Origin: Nocardioides allogilvus
GTDB lineage: Bacteria > Actinomycetota > Actinomycetes > Propionibacteriales > Nocardioidaceae
Length of the DNA stretch: 64,000 bases
Assembly (NCBI RefSeq): GCF_003047285.1
Contig: NZ_PZYX01000008.1
Location: forward strand, 62,001-126,000
Direction of reading: 5' to 3'
Shown here: positions 23,192 through 33,698 of the stretch, piece by piece
Layout: each line of letters begins with the position of its first letter
Position numbering within the stretch: position 1 is the first letter of the stretch
Program-made: the position numbers and the translations under genes
Notes under the pieces: generated by a model
Told to the model about the DNA's origin: nothing
Databases searched by the model: none
Seen by the model: only the letters and a program-made list of their open reading frames with translations

Positions 23192-24487
23192 TTAACGCAG
23201 GAACCCTTCGTAGTTGCGCTGCTGGAGCTGGCTCTCGATCTGCTTCACGGTGTCCAGCGCAACGCCGACCATGATCAGGATCGAGGTCCCACCGAAGGGG
23301 AAGTTCTGGTCGGCGTTGATCAGCGCGAAGGCGATCAGCGGGACCAGCGAGATGAGACCGAGGTAGAGAGCTCCAGGGAACGTGATGCGGGACAGGACGT
23401 AGGACAGGTAGTCCTCGGTCGGCTTGCCCGCCCGGATCCCGGGGATGAAGCCGCCGTACTTCTTCATGTTGTCCGCGACCTCTTCAGGGTTGAAGGTGAT
23501 CGAGACGTAGAAGTACGTGAAGAAGATGATCAAGAGGAAGTAGACCGCCATGTAGATGGGGTGGTCACCGCCCACAAGATACTTGTTGACCCACTGCAGC
23601 ACGGGTGACGTGCTGGCCTGGTTGAACTGCACCGCCATCGCCGGCAGGTAGAGCAGCGACGAGGCGAAGATGACGGGGATGATGCCGGCCTGGTTGACCT
23701 TGAGCGGGATGTACGTCGACGAGCCGCCGAACATCTTGCGTCCGACCATGCGCCGGGCGTACTGCACGGGGATGCGGCGCTGGGCCTGCTCGATGAAGAT
23801 GACGGCCGCGACGAGCAGCAGGCCGATGATCATGACGATGCCGAAGACCACCCAGCCCTGCGAGGACTGGACCGCCCACAGCGAGGCCGGGAAAGTCGCG
23901 ACGACCTGGCAGAAGATGAGGATCGACATGCCGTTGCCGATGCCGCGGTCGGTGATGAGCTCGCCGAGCCACATGATGACGGCGGTGCCGGCGGTCATGG
24001 TGATGACCATGGTCAGGAAGGTCGAGGTGCTGTTGCTGTGCAACAGCTCGCGCTCACAGCCCTGGAGCAGGTTGCCGGAGCGGGCGAGCGCCACGATGCC
24101 GGTGGCTTGCAGCAGCGCGAGACCGAGCGTGAGGTAGCGCGTGTACTGCGTGATCTTGGTCTGCCCCGCCTGGCCTTCCTTCTTCAGCGCTTCCAGTCGC
24201 GGGATGACCACGACGAGCAGCTGCAGGATGATCGAGGCCGTGATGTAGGGCATGATCCCGAGCGCGAAGACCGTCAGCTGGAGCAGCGCACCACCGGAGA
24301 ACAGGTTGACGAGCTGGTAGAGGCCGCTGGACTCGACGTCGTTGAGACAGGCGTCGACGTTCGCCACGTTGACACCTGGCGTCGGCACCTGGGAGCCGAG
24401 GCGGAAGATCATGACAATCAGCAGGACGAACAGCAGCTTGCGCCGCAGGTCCGGCGTGCGGAAAGCGTTGGCGAACGCGCTGAGCAC
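23192..24487 (-). CDS. secY: Preprotein translocase subunit SecY
   Basis: 431 aa with ten membrane helices. Family markers: FANAFRTPDLRRKLLFVL at the N-terminus, SGGALLQLTVFALGIMPYITASI (plug/TM2 region), GIGNGMSILIF, and YFYVSITFNPEEVADNMKKYGGFIPGIRAGKPTEDYL (loop that contacts SecA and the ribosome). It forms the protein-conducting channel with SecE and SecG. GTG start at 24487 with AGAGGAT upstream. The gene is separated from rplO by 213 nt that hold a terminator and a promoter, so it seems to head its own unit. Confidence 0.97.
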   Translation of the reverse strand: MLSAFANAFRTPDLRRKLLFVLLIVMIFRLGSQVPTPGVNVANVDACLNDVESSGLYQLVNLFSGGALLQLTVFALGIMPYITASIILQLLVVVIPRLEALKKEGQAGQTKITQYTRYLTLGLALLQATGIVALARSGNLLQGCERELLHSNSTSTFLTMVITMTAGTAVIMWLGELITDRGIGNGMSILIFCQVVATFPASLWAVQSSQGWVVFGIVMIIGLLLVAAVIFIEQAQRRIPVQYARRMVGRKMFGGSSTYIPLKVNQAGIIPVIFASSLLYLPAMAVQFNQASTSPVLQWVNKYLVGGDHPIYMAVYFLLIIFFTYFYVSITFNPEEVADNMKKYGGFIPGIRAGKPTEDYLSYVLSRITFPGALYLGLISLVPLIAFALINADQNFPFGGTSILIMVGVALDTVKQIESQLQQRNYEGFLR

Positions 24488-24591
24488 AGGATCCTCTTTC
24501 TGATGCGTTGCCGACGCAGGAGGTGTCCTGCCTCGGCCGGTGAAACCCTCGATGAACTACTTCTGGGACTGCCTCCGCGAGGGCCCGGGAG

Positions 24592-24600
24592 AGCCTAACA
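24592..24600 (-). promoter_or_regulatory. Extended -10 promoter candidate for secY-adk-map
   Basis: On the minus strand TGT-TAGGCT forms an extended -10 (TGN-TANNNT). No good -35 is seen, as expected for extended -10 promoters. It lies downstream of the rplO hairpin and about 105 nt before the secY GTG. Confidence 0.45.
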
Positions 24601-24637
24601 GTGAGGTCACTGCCTGGTTGCCCCGGTGAACGCGCAA

Positions 24638-24671
24638 GCCCGGCCGCACAGTTCCCACTGTTCGGCCGGGC
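24638..24671 (-). terminator. Terminator hairpin after rplO
   Basis: GCCCGGCCG-x-ACAGT pairs with ACTGT-x-CGGCCGGGC around a TCCC loop: a 14-bp stem with one mismatch, 30 nt after the rplO stop. There is no U-tract. It would separate the spc ribosomal block from secY. Confidence 0.6.
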
Positions 24672-24700
24672 CGCGTACTACTGAGCTGGGCTGATGGTCC

Positions 24701-25144
24701 TCAAACCACCGTGGCGCTGCCGCCAGCGGCCTCGATCTTCGCCTTGGCGGAGCCCGAGAACGCGTCGACGCTGACCTGGACGGCGACGGAGATGTCGCCC
24801 TGGCCGAGCACCTTGACGGGCGAGCCCTTGCGGACGGCACCCTTGGCGATCAGGTCCTCGACCGAGACGGCCCCACCCTGCGGGTAGAGCTCGGCGAGCT
24901 TGTCGAGGTTGACGACCTGGAACTCCACCTTGAACGGGTTCTTGAACCCCTTCAGCTTCGGCAGACGCATGTGGATCGGCATCTGGCCACCCTCGAAGGC
25001 GACCGGGACGTTGTAGCGAGCCTTGGTGCCCTTGGTACCGCGGCCCGCGGTCTTGCCCTTGGAAGCCTCACCACGACCCACGCGGGTCTTGGCAGTCTTC
25101 GCGCCCGGTGCGGGGCGCAGGTGATGCAGCTTGAGAGCACCCAT
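24701..25144 (-). CDS. rplO: 50S ribosomal protein L15
   Basis: 147 aa. [39 protein letters not shown] is the extended basic N-terminus that threads into 23S rRNA. It is followed by [22 protein letters not shown] and a C-terminal globular part ([19 protein letters not shown]...[21 protein letters not shown]). It is a late-assembly 50S protein. It starts 1 nt after rpmD and is the last gene before the terminator at 24638. Confidence 0.97.
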   Translation of the reverse strand: MGALKLHHLRPAPGAKTAKTRVGRGEASKGKTAGRGTKGTKARYNVPVAFEGGQMPIHMRLPKLKGFKNPFKVEFQVVNLDKLAELYPQGGAVSVEDLIAKGAVRKGSPVKVLGQGDISVAVQVSVDAFSGSAKAKIEAAGGSATVV

Positions 25145-25145
25145 G

Positions 25146-25328
25146 TCAGTCGACCTCCTCGACCGTCACCAGGTGACGGACGGTCTGGACCATGCCCCGG
25201 ATCTCCGGGCGGTCCTCCTTGACGACCACATCGTTGATCCGCTTCAGGCCCAGCGAGCGCAGAGTGTCGCGCTGGTTCTGCTTGAGACCGATGAGGCCCT
25301 TGTTCTGCGTGACCTTGAGCTGTGCCAT
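25146..25328 (-). CDS. rpmD: 50S ribosomal protein L30
   Basis: 60 aa, the usual bacterial length: [40 protein letters not shown] and [17 protein letters not shown] small ferredoxin-like fold on the 50S surface next to 5S rRNA. Its ATG overlaps the rpsE stop by one base, so translation is coupled. Confidence 0.96.
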   Translation of the reverse strand: MAQLKVTQNKGLIGLKQNQRDTLRSLGLKRINDVVVKEDRPEIRGMVQTVRHLVTVEEVD

Positions 25329-25963
25329 CAGGACGACACCCCCGCAGCGGCAGCAGCCGCTGCCTCTTCGCGACCCGTCTCGCGGGCACGCAGGATGGCG
25401 GCCGGGGTGACCTGCTCGACGGTCAGACCGCGACGAGCGGCAACCTGCTCGGGCTCTTCCAGCATCTTCAGCGCCGCCACGGTTGCGTGGACGATGTTGA
25501 TCTGGTTGGAGGAACCGAGCGACTTGCTCAGGACGTCGTGGATGCCGGCGCACTCGAGAACCGCGCGCACCGGACCACCGGCGATGACACCGGTACCGGG
25601 GGACGCGGGACGGAGCAGGACGACGCCTGCAGCCTTCTCGCCCTGGACCGGGTGCGGGATGGTGCCCTGGATGCGGGGAACCTTGAAGAAGGACTTCTTG
25701 GCTTCCTCGACACCCTTGGCGATCGCCGCGGGAACTTCCTTGGCCTTGCCGTAGCCGACGCCGACGAGACCGTCGCCGTCGCCCACGATCACGAGGGCGG
25801 TGAAGCTGAAGCGACGACCACCCTTGACGACCTTGGCAACTCGGTTGATGGCTACGACTCGCTCGATGTAGACAGACTTTTCAGCGCCGCCACCGCGACG
25901 GTCGTCACGCTGACGACGGTCGCCCGAGCCGCCGCTGCGCTGTCCGCGCTGGGCTCCGCTCAT
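25328..25963 (-). CDS. rpsE: 30S ribosomal protein S5
   Basis: 211 aa, slightly long because of a Gly/Arg-rich N-terminal extension ([20 protein letters not shown]). Then come the S5 dsRBD ([34 protein letters not shown], about 30-95) and the C-terminal domain ([39 protein letters not shown]). It acts in decoding fidelity and mRNA unwinding at the entry channel. There is an Ala-rich C-terminal tail. It follows rplR after 45 nt. Confidence 0.97.
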   Translation of the reverse strand: MSGAQRGQRSGGSGDRRQRDDRRGGGAEKSVYIERVVAINRVAKVVKGGRRFSFTALVIVGDGDGLVGVGYGKAKEVPAAIAKGVEEAKKSFFKVPRIQGTIPHPVQGEKAAGVVLLRPASPGTGVIAGGPVRAVLECAGIHDVLSKSLGSSNQINIVHATVAALKMLEEPEQVAARRGLTVEQVTPAAILRARETGREEAAAAAAAGVSS

Positions 25964-26008
25964 GAGATGTGCTCCATATCTAAGATCTCTCTCTTACCGC
26001 GTTGGCGA

Positions 26009-26392
26009 TCAGAACGACAGTCCGCCCTCACGGGCGGCGTCTGCAAGGGCCGCGATGCGGCCGTGGTACTTGTTGCCGGCGCGGTCGAAGACGACTGCGT
26101 CGATGCCTGCGGCCTTGGCGCGCTCGGCTACGAGCTCACCAACCTTCACGGCCTTGGCGGTCTTGTCACCTGCGGCGGCGCGGACGTCGGCCTCCATGGT
26201 GGAGGCGTAGGCCAGCGTCGCACCCTGCAGGTCATCGACGACCTGGACAGAAAGGTGCTTGGCCGACTTGGTGACGACGAGACGCGGACGCTCGGCAGTG
26301 CCGGAGACGCGCTTGCGGCCTCGGACCTGACGGCGCAGACGCGACTTGACGCGACCAGCGGTGTGCTTGTTGTTGCTCAGTGAGATAGCCAT
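26009..26392 (-). CDS. rplR: 50S ribosomal protein L18
   Basis: 127 aa. The basic N-terminus ([25 protein letters not shown]) and the C-terminal [32 protein letters not shown] are diagnostic. It binds 5S rRNA with L5. I chose the start [10 protein letters not shown] at 26392; it begins 1 nt after the rplF stop, the compact spacing of this operon, while upstream in-frame sequence lies inside rplF. Confidence 0.96.
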   Translation of the reverse strand: MAISLSNNKHTAGRVKSRLRRQVRGRKRVSGTAERPRLVVTKSAKHLSVQVVDDLQGATLAYASTMEADVRAAAGDKTAKAVKVGELVAERAKAAGIDAVVFDRAGNKYHGRIAALADAAREGGLSF

Positions 26393-26393
26393 G

Positions 26394-26936
26394 TCACTTA
26401 CCGGCCTTTCCGACCTTGCGGCGGATGTGCTCGCCGGAGTAACGCACGCCCTTGCCCTTGTAGGGCTCAGGCTTGCGCAGCTTGCGGATCTTGGCCGCGA
26501 CCTCGCCGACAAGCTGCTTGTCGATACCGACGACGCCGAGCTTGGTCGGGCCCTCGGTCGTGAACGTGATGCCCTCAGGTGCGTCGAACACGATCGGGTG
26601 TGAGTAGCCGAGCTGGAACTCGAGCTGCGTGGGGCCCTTGGGCAGAACGCGGTAACCCACGCCCACGATCTCGAGCTTCTTCTCGTAGCCCTCGGTGACA
26701 CCGACGACCATGTTGCTGATCAGGGTGCGGGTCAGACCGTGCAGCGAGCGGCTTTCGCGCTCGTCGTTCGGGCGGTTGACCGAGAGGACGCCGTCCTCAC
26801 CCTTCTCCACCACGATGGGCGAAGCCACGGTGTGGCTCAGGGTGCCCTTGGGGCCCTTGACGGTGACCGTCGCCTGGTCGATGGCAACATCGACACCGGA
26901 CGGGACCGGGATGGGGAGCCTGCCAATACGCGACAT
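26394..26936 (-). CDS. rplF: 50S ribosomal protein L6
   Basis: 180 aa with two homologous L6 folds: [20 protein letters not shown]...[13 protein letters not shown], then [23 protein letters not shown], and the C-terminal [32 protein letters not shown]. It sits at the factor-binding region near the sarcin-ricin loop. 32 nt after rpsH, with GGAGAAAC upstream of the ATG. Confidence 0.97.
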   Translation of the reverse strand: MSRIGRLPIPVPSGVDVAIDQATVTVKGPKGTLSHTVASPIVVEKGEDGVLSVNRPNDERESRSLHGLTRTLISNMVVGVTEGYEKKLEIVGVGYRVLPKGPTQLEFQLGYSHPIVFDAPEGITFTTEGPTKLGVVGIDKQLVGEVAAKIRKLRKPEPYKGKGVRYSGEHIRRKVGKAGK

Positions 26937-26968
26937 GCTTGTTTCTCCTTCTGGTCTAGTAGTCCGGA

Positions 26969-27376
26969 TTACCAGACGTAGGCGAGGACTTCGCCGCCCA
27001 CGCCCTTCTGGTTGGCCTGGCGGTCGGTCAGGAGGCCCTGGCTCGTCGAGATGATCGCGACACCGAGCCCGCCGAGGACCTTGGGGAGACCCGTGGCCTT
27101 GGCGTAGACCCGGAGACCGGGCTTGCTGATGCGGCGGACCCCGGCAATGGAGCGCTCGCGGTTGCGGCCGTACTTGAGCGTGACGATCAGCGTCTTGCCG
27201 ACCTCACCCTCGGTCGGCTCCTTCACGTCGAACGACGTGATGTAGCCCTCCTGCTTGAGGATCTCGGCGAGGCCTTCCTTCATCTTGCTGAAGGGCATCG
27301 ACACCTCGTCGTGGTACGCCTGGTTGGCGTTGCGCAGACGCGTCAGCATGTCTGCGATCGGGTCAGTCATGGTCAT
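26969..27376 (-). CDS. rpsH: 30S ribosomal protein S8
   Basis: 135 aa. [33 protein letters not shown] start and the C-terminal [43 protein letters not shown] are diagnostic. S8 binds the central domain of 16S rRNA and represses the spc operon in E. coli; whether it does so here is not shown. A second ATG two codons in is possible. It lies 75 nt after rpsN, one of the longer gaps in this block. Confidence 0.97.
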   Translation of the reverse strand: MTMTDPIADMLTRLRNANQAYHDEVSMPFSKMKEGLAEILKQEGYITSFDVKEPTEGEVGKTLIVTLKYGRNRERSIAGVRRISKPGLRVYAKATGLPKVLGGLGVAIISTSQGLLTDRQANQKGVGGEVLAYVW

Positions 27377-27451
27377 AGCTGGATGTTCTCTCTCTTCTGT
27401 GGTTTCCGCACGGGGCGGACCTTCAGCGGTTGTGAGGTGAAGTCTGGTGGC

Positions 27452-27637
27452 TTACCAGGAGGACTTGGTCACGCCGGGCAGCTCGCCACGGTGTGCCATC
27501 TCGCGCAGGCAGATCCGGCACAGGCCGAACTTGCGGTAGACCGCCTTGGGGCGGCCGCAGCGCTGGCAACGGGTGTAGCCACGAACCGCGAACTTGGGCT
27601 TGCGGGCGGCCTTGACCTTCAGCGAAGTCTTCGCCAT
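27452..27637 (-). CDS. rpsN: 30S ribosomal protein S14, zinc-binding (type Z)
   Basis: 61 aa, the short type-Z form. The zinc site is C-Q-R-C...C-R-I-C in [29 protein letters not shown]. It sits in the 30S head next to S3 and S10. The longer zinc-free S14 used under zinc limitation is not in this window. 1 nt after rplE. Confidence 0.97.
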   Translation of the reverse strand: MAKTSLKVKAARKPKFAVRGYTRCQRCGRPKAVYRKFGLCRICLREMAHRGELPGVTKSSW

Positions 27638-27638
27638 G

Positions 27639-28202
27639 TCAGTTCTCCTTGAACGGGAAGCCGAGCTGCTTGAGCAGGGCGCGACCCTCGTCGTCGTTGG
27701 TGGCGGTGGTGACGACCGTGATGTCCATACCGCGCGAGCGGTCGATCTTGTCCTGGTCGATCTCGTGGAACATGACCTGCTCGGTCAGACCGAAGGTGTA
27801 GTTGCCACGGCCGTCGAACTGCAGGCTGCTGAGTCCACGGAAGTCGCGGATGCGCGGCAGCGCCAGCGACAGGAGGCGGTCGAGGAACTCCCACATGCGG
27901 TCGCCACGCAGCGTGACGTGGGCACCGATGGGCATGCCCTCACGCAGCTTGAACTGGGCGATCGACTTGCGAGCCTTGGTCACCGACGGCTTCTGGCCGG
28001 TGATCGCGGTCAGGTCCTTGATCGCGCCTTCGATCAGCTTGGAGTCGCGAGCAGCCTCGCCCACGCCCATGTTGACGACGATCTTGGTCAGGCCGGGGAC
28101 CTGCATGACGTTCTTGATGTCGAACTCGGCCTGCAGCGCCGGCAGGATCTCCGCGCGGTAGCGAGCCTTCAGGCGCGGGATCTCGGTGGTGGTCTCAGCC
28201 AT
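27639..28202 (-). CDS. rplE: 50S ribosomal protein L5
   Basis: 187 aa. Markers are [70 protein letters not shown], and FPEIDQDKI-like [23 protein letters not shown]. It carries 5S rRNA into the central protuberance and forms bridge B1b with S13. Starts 1 nt after rplX. Confidence 0.97.
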   Translation of the reverse strand: MAETTTEIPRLKARYRAEILPALQAEFDIKNVMQVPGLTKIVVNMGVGEAARDSKLIEGAIKDLTAITGQKPSVTKARKSIAQFKLREGMPIGAHVTLRGDRMWEFLDRLLSLALPRIRDFRGLSSLQFDGRGNYTFGLTEQVMFHEIDQDKIDRSRGMDITVVTTATNDDEGRALLKQLGFPFKEN

Positions 28203-28203
28203 C

Positions 28204-28554
28204 TCAGATCTCCTTACCGGTCTTGCGCGACACGCGAACGCTGCGCTGGGCGGGGTACGTCGAACCGTCGGTGCGACGCTTGGTCACCTCGTCGCGACGG
28301 AAGCCGACGCGAGTGACGCCGTCACCCTCGACGAGCATCACGTTGCTGACGTGGATGGGAGCCTCGGCGGTGATGATGCCGCCGGTGTTGCCACCCTGGA
28401 CCGCCTTGGTGTGCCGCTTGATGCGGTTGACACCCTCGACGATCACGCGCTCCTCCTCGCGGAGGACCGAGATGACCTTGCCTTCGGCGCCCTTGTCCTT
28501 GCCTGCGATCACCTTGACGGTGTCGCCCTTCTTGATGTTCATGCCCTTACCCAT
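28204..28554 (-). CDS. rplX: 50S ribosomal protein L24
   Basis: 116 aa. KOW motif at the N-terminus ([23 protein letters not shown]) then [37 protein letters not shown] and [16 protein letters not shown]. It is an assembly initiator of the 50S and lies beside the exit tunnel. I keep the ATG at 28554, 3 nt after rplN; an ATG four codons downstream is also possible. Confidence 0.95.
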   Translation of the reverse strand: MGKGMNIKKGDTVKVIAGKDKGAEGKVISVLREEERVIVEGVNRIKRHTKAVQGGNTGGIITAEAPIHVSNVMLVEGDGVTRVGFRRDEVTKRRTDGSTYPAQRSVRVSRKTGKEI

Positions 28555-28557
28555 CTC

Positions 28558-28926
28558 TCACAACACCTCGGGGGCGAGCGAGATGATCTTCATGAAGCGC
28601 TTCTCGCGCAGCTCGCGACCCACGGGGCCGAAGATGCGGGTGCCTCGCGGCTCGCCGTCGGCCTTGAGGATGACGGCAGCGTTCTCGTCGAAGCGGATGT
28701 AGGAACCGTCGGCACGGCGACGCTCCTTGACGGTGCGCACGATGACGGCCTTGACGACGTCGCCCTTCTTGACGTTGCCACCGGGGATCGCGTCCTTGAC
28801 GGTGGCGACGATGACGTCACCGATGCCGGCGTAGCGACGGCCCGAGCCACCGAGAACACGGATGCAGAGGATCTCCTTTGCACCGGTGTTGTCGGCGACC
28901 TTGAGTCGCGACTCCTGCTGGATCAT
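28558..28926 (-). CDS. rplN: 50S ribosomal protein L14
   Basis: 122 aa, exact family length. [46 protein letters not shown] is the five-stranded barrel; [43 protein letters not shown] ends it. It lies at the subunit interface and is the binding target of RsfS. This gene opens the spc half of the cluster, after a 106-nt gap with a hairpin. Confidence 0.97.
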   Translation of the reverse strand: MIQQESRLKVADNTGAKEILCIRVLGGSGRRYAGIGDVIVATVKDAIPGGNVKKGDVVKAVIVRTVKERRRADGSYIRFDENAAVILKADGEPRGTRIFGPVGRELREKRFMKIISLAPEVL

Positions 28927-28953
28927 TGATATCTCCTGGTTGTCGAGCTGGTT

Positions 28954-28978
28954 CTCGAGATCTCAGTGGGATCTCGAG
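28954..28978 (-). promoter_or_regulatory. Hairpin at the S10/spc boundary (rpsQ-rplN)
   Basis: CTCGAGATC pairs perfectly with GATCTCGAG around a 7-nt loop. It is in the 106-nt gap between rpsQ and rplN, exactly where the S10 and spc operons are separate in E. coli. No U-tract follows, so partial termination or processing are both possible. Confidence 0.5.
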
Positions 28979-29032
28979 CCTGGCCGAACGGATGTGTGGT
29001 GAGGTGAAGCTCAGAGGCGAAAGGGCCTCAGG

Positions 29033-29317
29033 TCACTTGGCCTTCTCGAGGACCTCGACGAGGCGCCAGCGCTTGGTGGCCGACAGCGGACGGGTCTCCA
29101 TGATGAGGACCCGGTCGCCGATGCCGCACTCGTTGGTCTCGTCGTGCGCCTTCAGACGCGAGGTCCTGCGCATGACCTTGCCGTAGAGCGCGTGCTTCAC
29201 GCGGTCCTCGACCGTGACGACGATGGTCTTGTCCATCTTGTCGCTCACGACCAGGCCCTCGCGGATCTTGCGCTGGTTGCGCTTGTCGTCCTGGCTGGTC
29301 TCAGTGGTGTCGCTCAT
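29033..29317 (-). CDS. rpsQ: 30S ribosomal protein S17
   Basis: 94 aa OB-fold protein: [43 protein letters not shown] and [28 protein letters not shown]. An early 16S rRNA 5'-domain binder. Its ATG overlaps the rpmC stop by 4 nt (ATGA). It has an acidic/Thr N-terminal extension ([17 protein letters not shown]), common in actinobacteria. Last gene of the S10 half. Confidence 0.97.
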   Translation of the reverse strand: MSDTTETSQDDKRNQRKIREGLVVSDKMDKTIVVTVEDRVKHALYGKVMRRTSRLKAHDETNECGIGDRVLIMETRPLSATKRWRLVEVLEKAK

Positions 29318-29562
29318 GCGCTGGCCTCTTCAGTGTTGGTGCTTCCCGGGGTGCTGCGGATACCGAGCTCGCGCTCACGCACCACGGTGTAGATCCGGGC
29401 GATGTCCTTCTTGACCGTACGGAGACGACCGTGGCTCTCCAGCTGGCCGGTGGCCGCCTGGAAGCGGAGGTTGAACAGCTCCTCCTTGGCCTCGCGGAGC
29501 TTCGACTCGAGGTCGACAGCGTTGAGCTCGTCGAGCTCGAAGGCATTCAGCTTGTTGCTCAT
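29314..29562 (-). CDS. rpmC: 50S ribosomal protein L29
   Basis: 82 aa. Two-helix core [59 protein letters not shown], then a short Ser/Thr/Glu tail. It sits at the tunnel exit beside L23, near the SRP and trigger-factor docking site. It overlaps rplP by 1 nt and rpsQ by 4 nt. Confidence 0.96.
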   Translation of the reverse strand: MSNKLNAFELDELNAVDLESKLREAKEELFNLRFQAATGQLESHGRLRTVKKDIARIYTVVRERELGIRSTPGSTNTEEASA

Positions 29563-29981
29563 CAGAATTCACCTGCCTCGCGGGAAATGAACCGGCACTT
29601 CATGGGGAGCTTGTGCATCGCGCGGCGCATGGCCTCGCGAGCGGTCTCCTCGTCGACACCGGAAAGTTCGAACATGACGCGGCCGGGCTTGACGTTGGCC
29701 ACCCACCACTCGGGCGAACCCTTACCGGAACCCATGCGGGTCTCGGCAGGCTTCTTGGTCAGCGGGCGGTCCGGGTAGATGTTGATCCAGACCTTTCCGC
29801 CTCGCTTGATGTGGCGGGTCATGGCGATACGGGCCGACTCGATCTGTCGGTTGGTCACGTAGTGACCATCGATCGCCTGGATGCCGAAGTCACCGAAGGC
29901 GAGCTTCGTGCCGCCCTTGGCCGCACCGGTCCGCTTGGGGTGGTGCTGCTTGCGGTGCTTGACGCGACGGGGCATCAACAT
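29562..29981 (-). CDS. rplP: 50S ribosomal protein L16
   Basis: 139 aa. [19 protein letters not shown] start, [67 protein letters not shown], typical throughout. It binds helix 38/89 near the A-site finger and aids peptidyl-transferase-centre maturation. 5 nt after rpsC. Confidence 0.97.
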   Translation of the reverse strand: MLMPRRVKHRKQHHPKRTGAAKGGTKLAFGDFGIQAIDGHYVTNRQIESARIAMTRHIKRGGKVWINIYPDRPLTKKPAETRMGSGKGSPEWWVANVKPGRVMFELSGVDEETAREAMRRAMHKLPMKCRFISREAGEF

Positions 29982-29986
29982 GGTGC

Positions 29987-30847
29987 TCAGCCCTCCTGTC
30001 CGGTGGAAGCGACTGCGGCCTCGCCCGACGTCACGGCCGGAGCCTCGGTCGCCGCGGGAGCAGCAGCCTCGGCGGGCGCGTCGGAGCGAGCCGGTCGGTC
30101 GGTGCGGGTGCCACGGCTCGGGCGCTCGCCACCACGGGTGGGACGGCCGCCTGCGCCGCCTGCGCCACCGCGACCCGGAGCACCGGCGCGAGCAGCAGCC
30201 TGCGCCTGGCGCTCGGCACGCGTGCCGGCAACCTCACCCTTGTAGATCCAGACCTTCACGCCGATGCGGCCGAAGGTGGTCTTGGCCTCGTAGAAGCCGT
30301 AGTCGATGTCGGCACGCAGCGTGTGCAGCGGAACGCGACCCTCGCGGTAGAACTCGGTGCGCGACATCTCGGCGCCGTTGAGACGACCCGAGCACTGGAT
30401 CCGGATGCCCTTGGCACCCGAGCGCATCGAGGTCTGCATGGCCTTCTTCATCGCACGACGGAACTGCACGCGACCGGAGAGCTGCTCGGCAACTCCCTGG
30501 GCGACGAGCTGGGCGTCGATCTCGGGGTTCTTGACCTCGAGGATGTTCAGCTGGACCTGCTTGCCGGTCAGCTTCTCGAGCTCGCCGCGGATGCGGTCGG
30601 CCTCGGCGCCACGGCGACCGATGACGATGCCCGGACGCGCGGTGTGGATGTCCACCCGCACGCGGTCACGGGTGCGCTCGATCTCCACCTTCGAGATGCC
30701 GGCGCGCTCCATGCCCTTGGACAGCAGGCGACGGATCGCGACGTCCTCACCGACGTAGGACTTGTAGAGCTTGTCGGCGTACCAACGGCTCTTGTGGTCG
30801 GTCGAGATGCCCAGGCGGAACCCATTCGGGTTGATCTTCTGGCCCAT
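29987..30847 (-). CDS. rpsC: 30S ribosomal protein S3 with Gly/Arg/Ala-rich tail
   Basis: 286 aa. [35 protein letters not shown] start. The KH-2 domain contains [20 protein letters not shown], and the C-terminal domain has [27 protein letters not shown] (about 180-212). From about residue 215 a low-complexity tail of Gly, Arg, Pro and Ala follows ([20 protein letters not shown]...), about 70 residues, longer than in E. coli but usual for actinobacteria. S3 lines the mRNA entry channel. Its ATG overlaps the rplV stop by 1 nt. Confidence 0.97.
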   Translation of the reverse strand: MGQKINPNGFRLGISTDHKSRWYADKLYKSYVGEDVAIRRLLSKGMERAGISKVEIERTRDRVRVDIHTARPGIVIGRRGAEADRIRGELEKLTGKQVQLNILEVKNPEIDAQLVAQGVAEQLSGRVQFRRAMKKAMQTSMRSGAKGIRIQCSGRLNGAEMSRTEFYREGRVPLHTLRADIDYGFYEAKTTFGRIGVKVWIYKGEVAGTRAERQAQAAARAGAPGRGGAGGAGGRPTRGGERPSRGTRTDRPARSDAPAEAAAPAATEAPAVTSGEAAVASTGQEG

Positions 30848-31275
30848 CAGGCACCCCTTCCGTTCTTCTTCGCGGCAGCGACGTCGGCCGGCTGCACGAC
30901 GAGCGTGATGTGGCTGGTGCGCTTGTTGATGCGAGTCGCACGACCCTGGGCACGCGGACGCCAACGCTTCATCGTCGGGCCCTCGTCGACCATCGCGACG
31001 GAGACGACGAGGTCGGCCTTGGACAGGCCCTCGGTGGTCTCCGCGTTGGCGATGGCGCTCTCCAGCACCTTGTAGACGGTCTCCGAGGCGGCCTGCGGCG
31101 CGAACTGCAGCAGCGACAGGGCCTCGTCGACGGGAAGGCCGCGGACCATGTCGACGACACGGCGAGCCTTCATGGGGGTGATGCGCACGTAACGGGCGCA
31201 CGCGTAGGAACCCGGCTGGTCACCCAGCAGAGTCACGCGGCGGGCGCTGGTGCGCTGGCGCTCGGTGACGCTCAT
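30847..31275 (-). CDS. rplV: 50S ribosomal protein L22
   Basis: 142 aa. [52 protein letters not shown] is the globular part. The hairpin loop [32 protein letters not shown] reaches into the exit tunnel and, with L4, forms the constriction where macrolides bind. The ATG at 31275 overlaps the rpsS stop region by 4 nt; it gives the expected length, while the longer frame upstream runs through rpsS. Confidence 0.96.
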   Translation of the reverse strand: MSVTERQRTSARRVTLLGDQPGSYACARYVRITPMKARRVVDMVRGLPVDEALSLLQFAPQAASETVYKVLESAIANAETTEGLSKADLVVSVAMVDEGPTMKRWRPRAQGRATRINKRTSHITLVVQPADVAAAKKNGRGA

Positions 31276-31553
31276 CGACGCTTTCCCTTCCGGTCTTCCT
31301 TGACGTGCCCCTTGTAGGTGCGCGTCGGGGCGAACTCGCCCAGCTTGTGGCCGACCATCGAGTCGGTGACAAACACGGGGACGTGCTTGCGACCGTCGTG
31401 TACGGCGATGGTGTGACCGATCATGTCGGGCACGATCATCGACCGACGCGACCAGGTCTTGATGACGTTGTGGGTGCCCTTGTCGTTCTCGGCGTCCACC
31501 TTCTTCTGAAGGTGGTCGTCGATGAAGGGGCCCTTCTTCAGGCTGCGAGGCAT
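31272..31553 (-). CDS. rpsS: 30S ribosomal protein S19
   Basis: 93 aa, family length. [83 protein letters not shown] in outline, unmistakable. It forms the 30S head with S13 and contacts the A-site finger. 5 nt after rplB. Confidence 0.97.
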   Translation of the reverse strand: MPRSLKKGPFIDDHLQKKVDAENDKGTHNVIKTWSRRSMIVPDMIGHTIAVHDGRKHVPVFVTDSMVGHKLGEFAPTRTYKGHVKEDRKGKRR

Positions 31554-31558
31554 AGCTG

Positions 31559-32395
<837 letters not shown>

Positions 32396-32419
32396 ATCAG
32401 TTCCTATTCAGCAGTCCGG

Positions 32420-32725
32420 TCAGGAGACCGGACCTCCGAAGATGTCGATGCGGTGACCCTCAGCGAGGCTGACGATGGCGCGCTTGGTGTTGGCACGCTT
32501 GCCGAGGCCGGTGCGCGTACGACGCGTCTTGCCCTGGCGATTGATCGTGTTGACCGACGTCACCTTGACGTTGAACACCTTCTCGACCGCGATCTTGATC
32601 TCGGTCTTGTTGGCGTCGGGGCGCACGATGAACGTGTACTTGTTGGCGTCGAGGAGGCTGTAGCTCTTCTCGGAGACGACCGGCGCGATCAGGATGTCGC
32701 GGTGGTCCTTGTGCAGGGTGCTCAC
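32420..32725 (-). CDS. rplW: 50S ribosomal protein L23
   Basis: 101 aa. [60 protein letters not shown], typical. The exit-tunnel protein that docks trigger factor and SRP. Its ATG overlaps the rplD stop by 4 nt, so L4 and L23 are translationally coupled. Confidence 0.97.
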   Translation of the reverse strand: MSTLHKDHRDILIAPVVSEKSYSLLDANKYTFIVRPDANKTEIKIAVEKVFNVKVTSVNTINRQGKTRRTRTGLGKRANTKRAIVSLAEGHRIDIFGGPVS

Positions 32726-33696
32726 TTGTCGTCCTCCTCGTGGCTCTGCTCGATCGATGCCTTGGTACCGGCCTCGACGAAGCCAGCAGCCTCAGCGTCA
32801 GCAGCGGTCTTGAACCAGACCTCCGCGACCGTGGCGTCATACCAACGGCCACCGGGGGCGTGGAACTTCATCGAGTCCTTGTTGCCCTTGATCTCGTAGC
32901 CCTCGGGGGCTTCGCCCTCGGGGCCGGGCTTGGCGCCACCCTTGACGTCGGCGTCCTCGACAGCGGCGAAGGACGCGACCGCGGGAGCCGCGGTCTCGGT
33001 CGCCTCGGTCTTGGCAGCCTTGGCGGGCTTGGCAGCCTTGGCCGGCTTCGTCTCGGCAGGCGCGTCGACGACGACGAACTTGCGCGAGCTGGCCTTGGCG
33101 GCCGCGCCGCTCACGAAGGCCTCGTAGGAGCCCGTGGTGAACACGACGTCGTCGCTGGCGAGCACGTCGTAGGTGTTGAGCTGGTCAACCGCCACGATGT
33201 GCACCTGGGGGGCGTTGCGGAGCGAGAGCCAGGTGACGGCGTCGCTGCGCTCGAGGACCACCAGGAAGCGGACGCGGTCACTCAGAGCGGTGAGCGCGGC
33301 CAGGGCGACCTTGGTGGAGGGCTTGTCCGCGGAGATGAGTCCGTCGACGACGTGGATGCGGTCGTTGCGGGCCCGGTCGGAGAGGGCACCGCGCAGGGCG
33401 GCGGCCTTCATCTTCTTGGGGGTCCGCTCGCTGTAGTCGCGCGGCTTGGGGCCGTGCACGATGCCACCGCCGGCGAACTGCGGAGCGCGGGTCGAGCCCT
33501 GACGGGCGCGGCCGGTGCCCTTCTGCTTGTAGGGCTTGCGTCCACCACCGCGGACCTCGCCGCGACGCTTGGTGGAGTGCGTGCCCTGGCGTGCAGCAGC
33601 CTGCTGGGCGACGACGACCTGGTGGATCAACGGAACGTTGACCTCGACATCGAAGATCTCGGCCGGGAAGTCGACCTTGACAGTCTTGGTAGCCAT
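32722..33696 (-). CDS. rplD: 50S ribosomal protein L4 with a C-terminal accessory module
   Basis: 324 aa against about 205-220 normally. The L4 core (residues 1-210) is normal: [54 protein letters not shown] includes the tunnel loop. A Lys/Ala/Pro linker ([23 protein letters not shown]) leads to a module at about 258-310 ([17 protein letters not shown]...[19 protein letters not shown]) that matches the L17 tail in 32 of 43 positions by my count. Because L4's C-terminus is on the solvent side of the 50S, the module is likely exposed. In E. coli L4 represses the S10 operon; here this is unknown. It starts 2 nt after rplC. Confidence 0.96.
   Translation of the reverse strand: MATKTVKVDFPAEIFDVEVNVPLIHQVVVAQQAAARQGTHSTKRRGEVRGGGRKPYKQKGTGRARQGSTRAPQFAGGGIVHGPKPRDYSERTPKKMKAAALRGALSDRARNDRIHVVDGLISADKPSTKVALAALTALSDRVRFLVVLERSDAVTWLSLRNAPQVHIVAVDQLNTYDVLASDDVVFTTGSYEAFVSGAAAKASSRKFVVVDAPAETKPAKAAKPAKAAKTEATETAAPAVASFAAVEDADVKGGAKPGPEGEAPEGYEIKGNKDSMKFHAPGGRWYDATVAEVWFKTAADAEAAGFVEAGTKASIEQSHEEDDK
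32859..32893 (-). repeat. 35-bp exact direct repeat, copy 2 (in rplD)
   Basis: Identical to 2041-2075 in rplQ, same frame. It encodes the [11 protein letters not shown] core of the shared C-terminal module. Confidence 0.9.
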
Positions 33697-33698
33697 GC

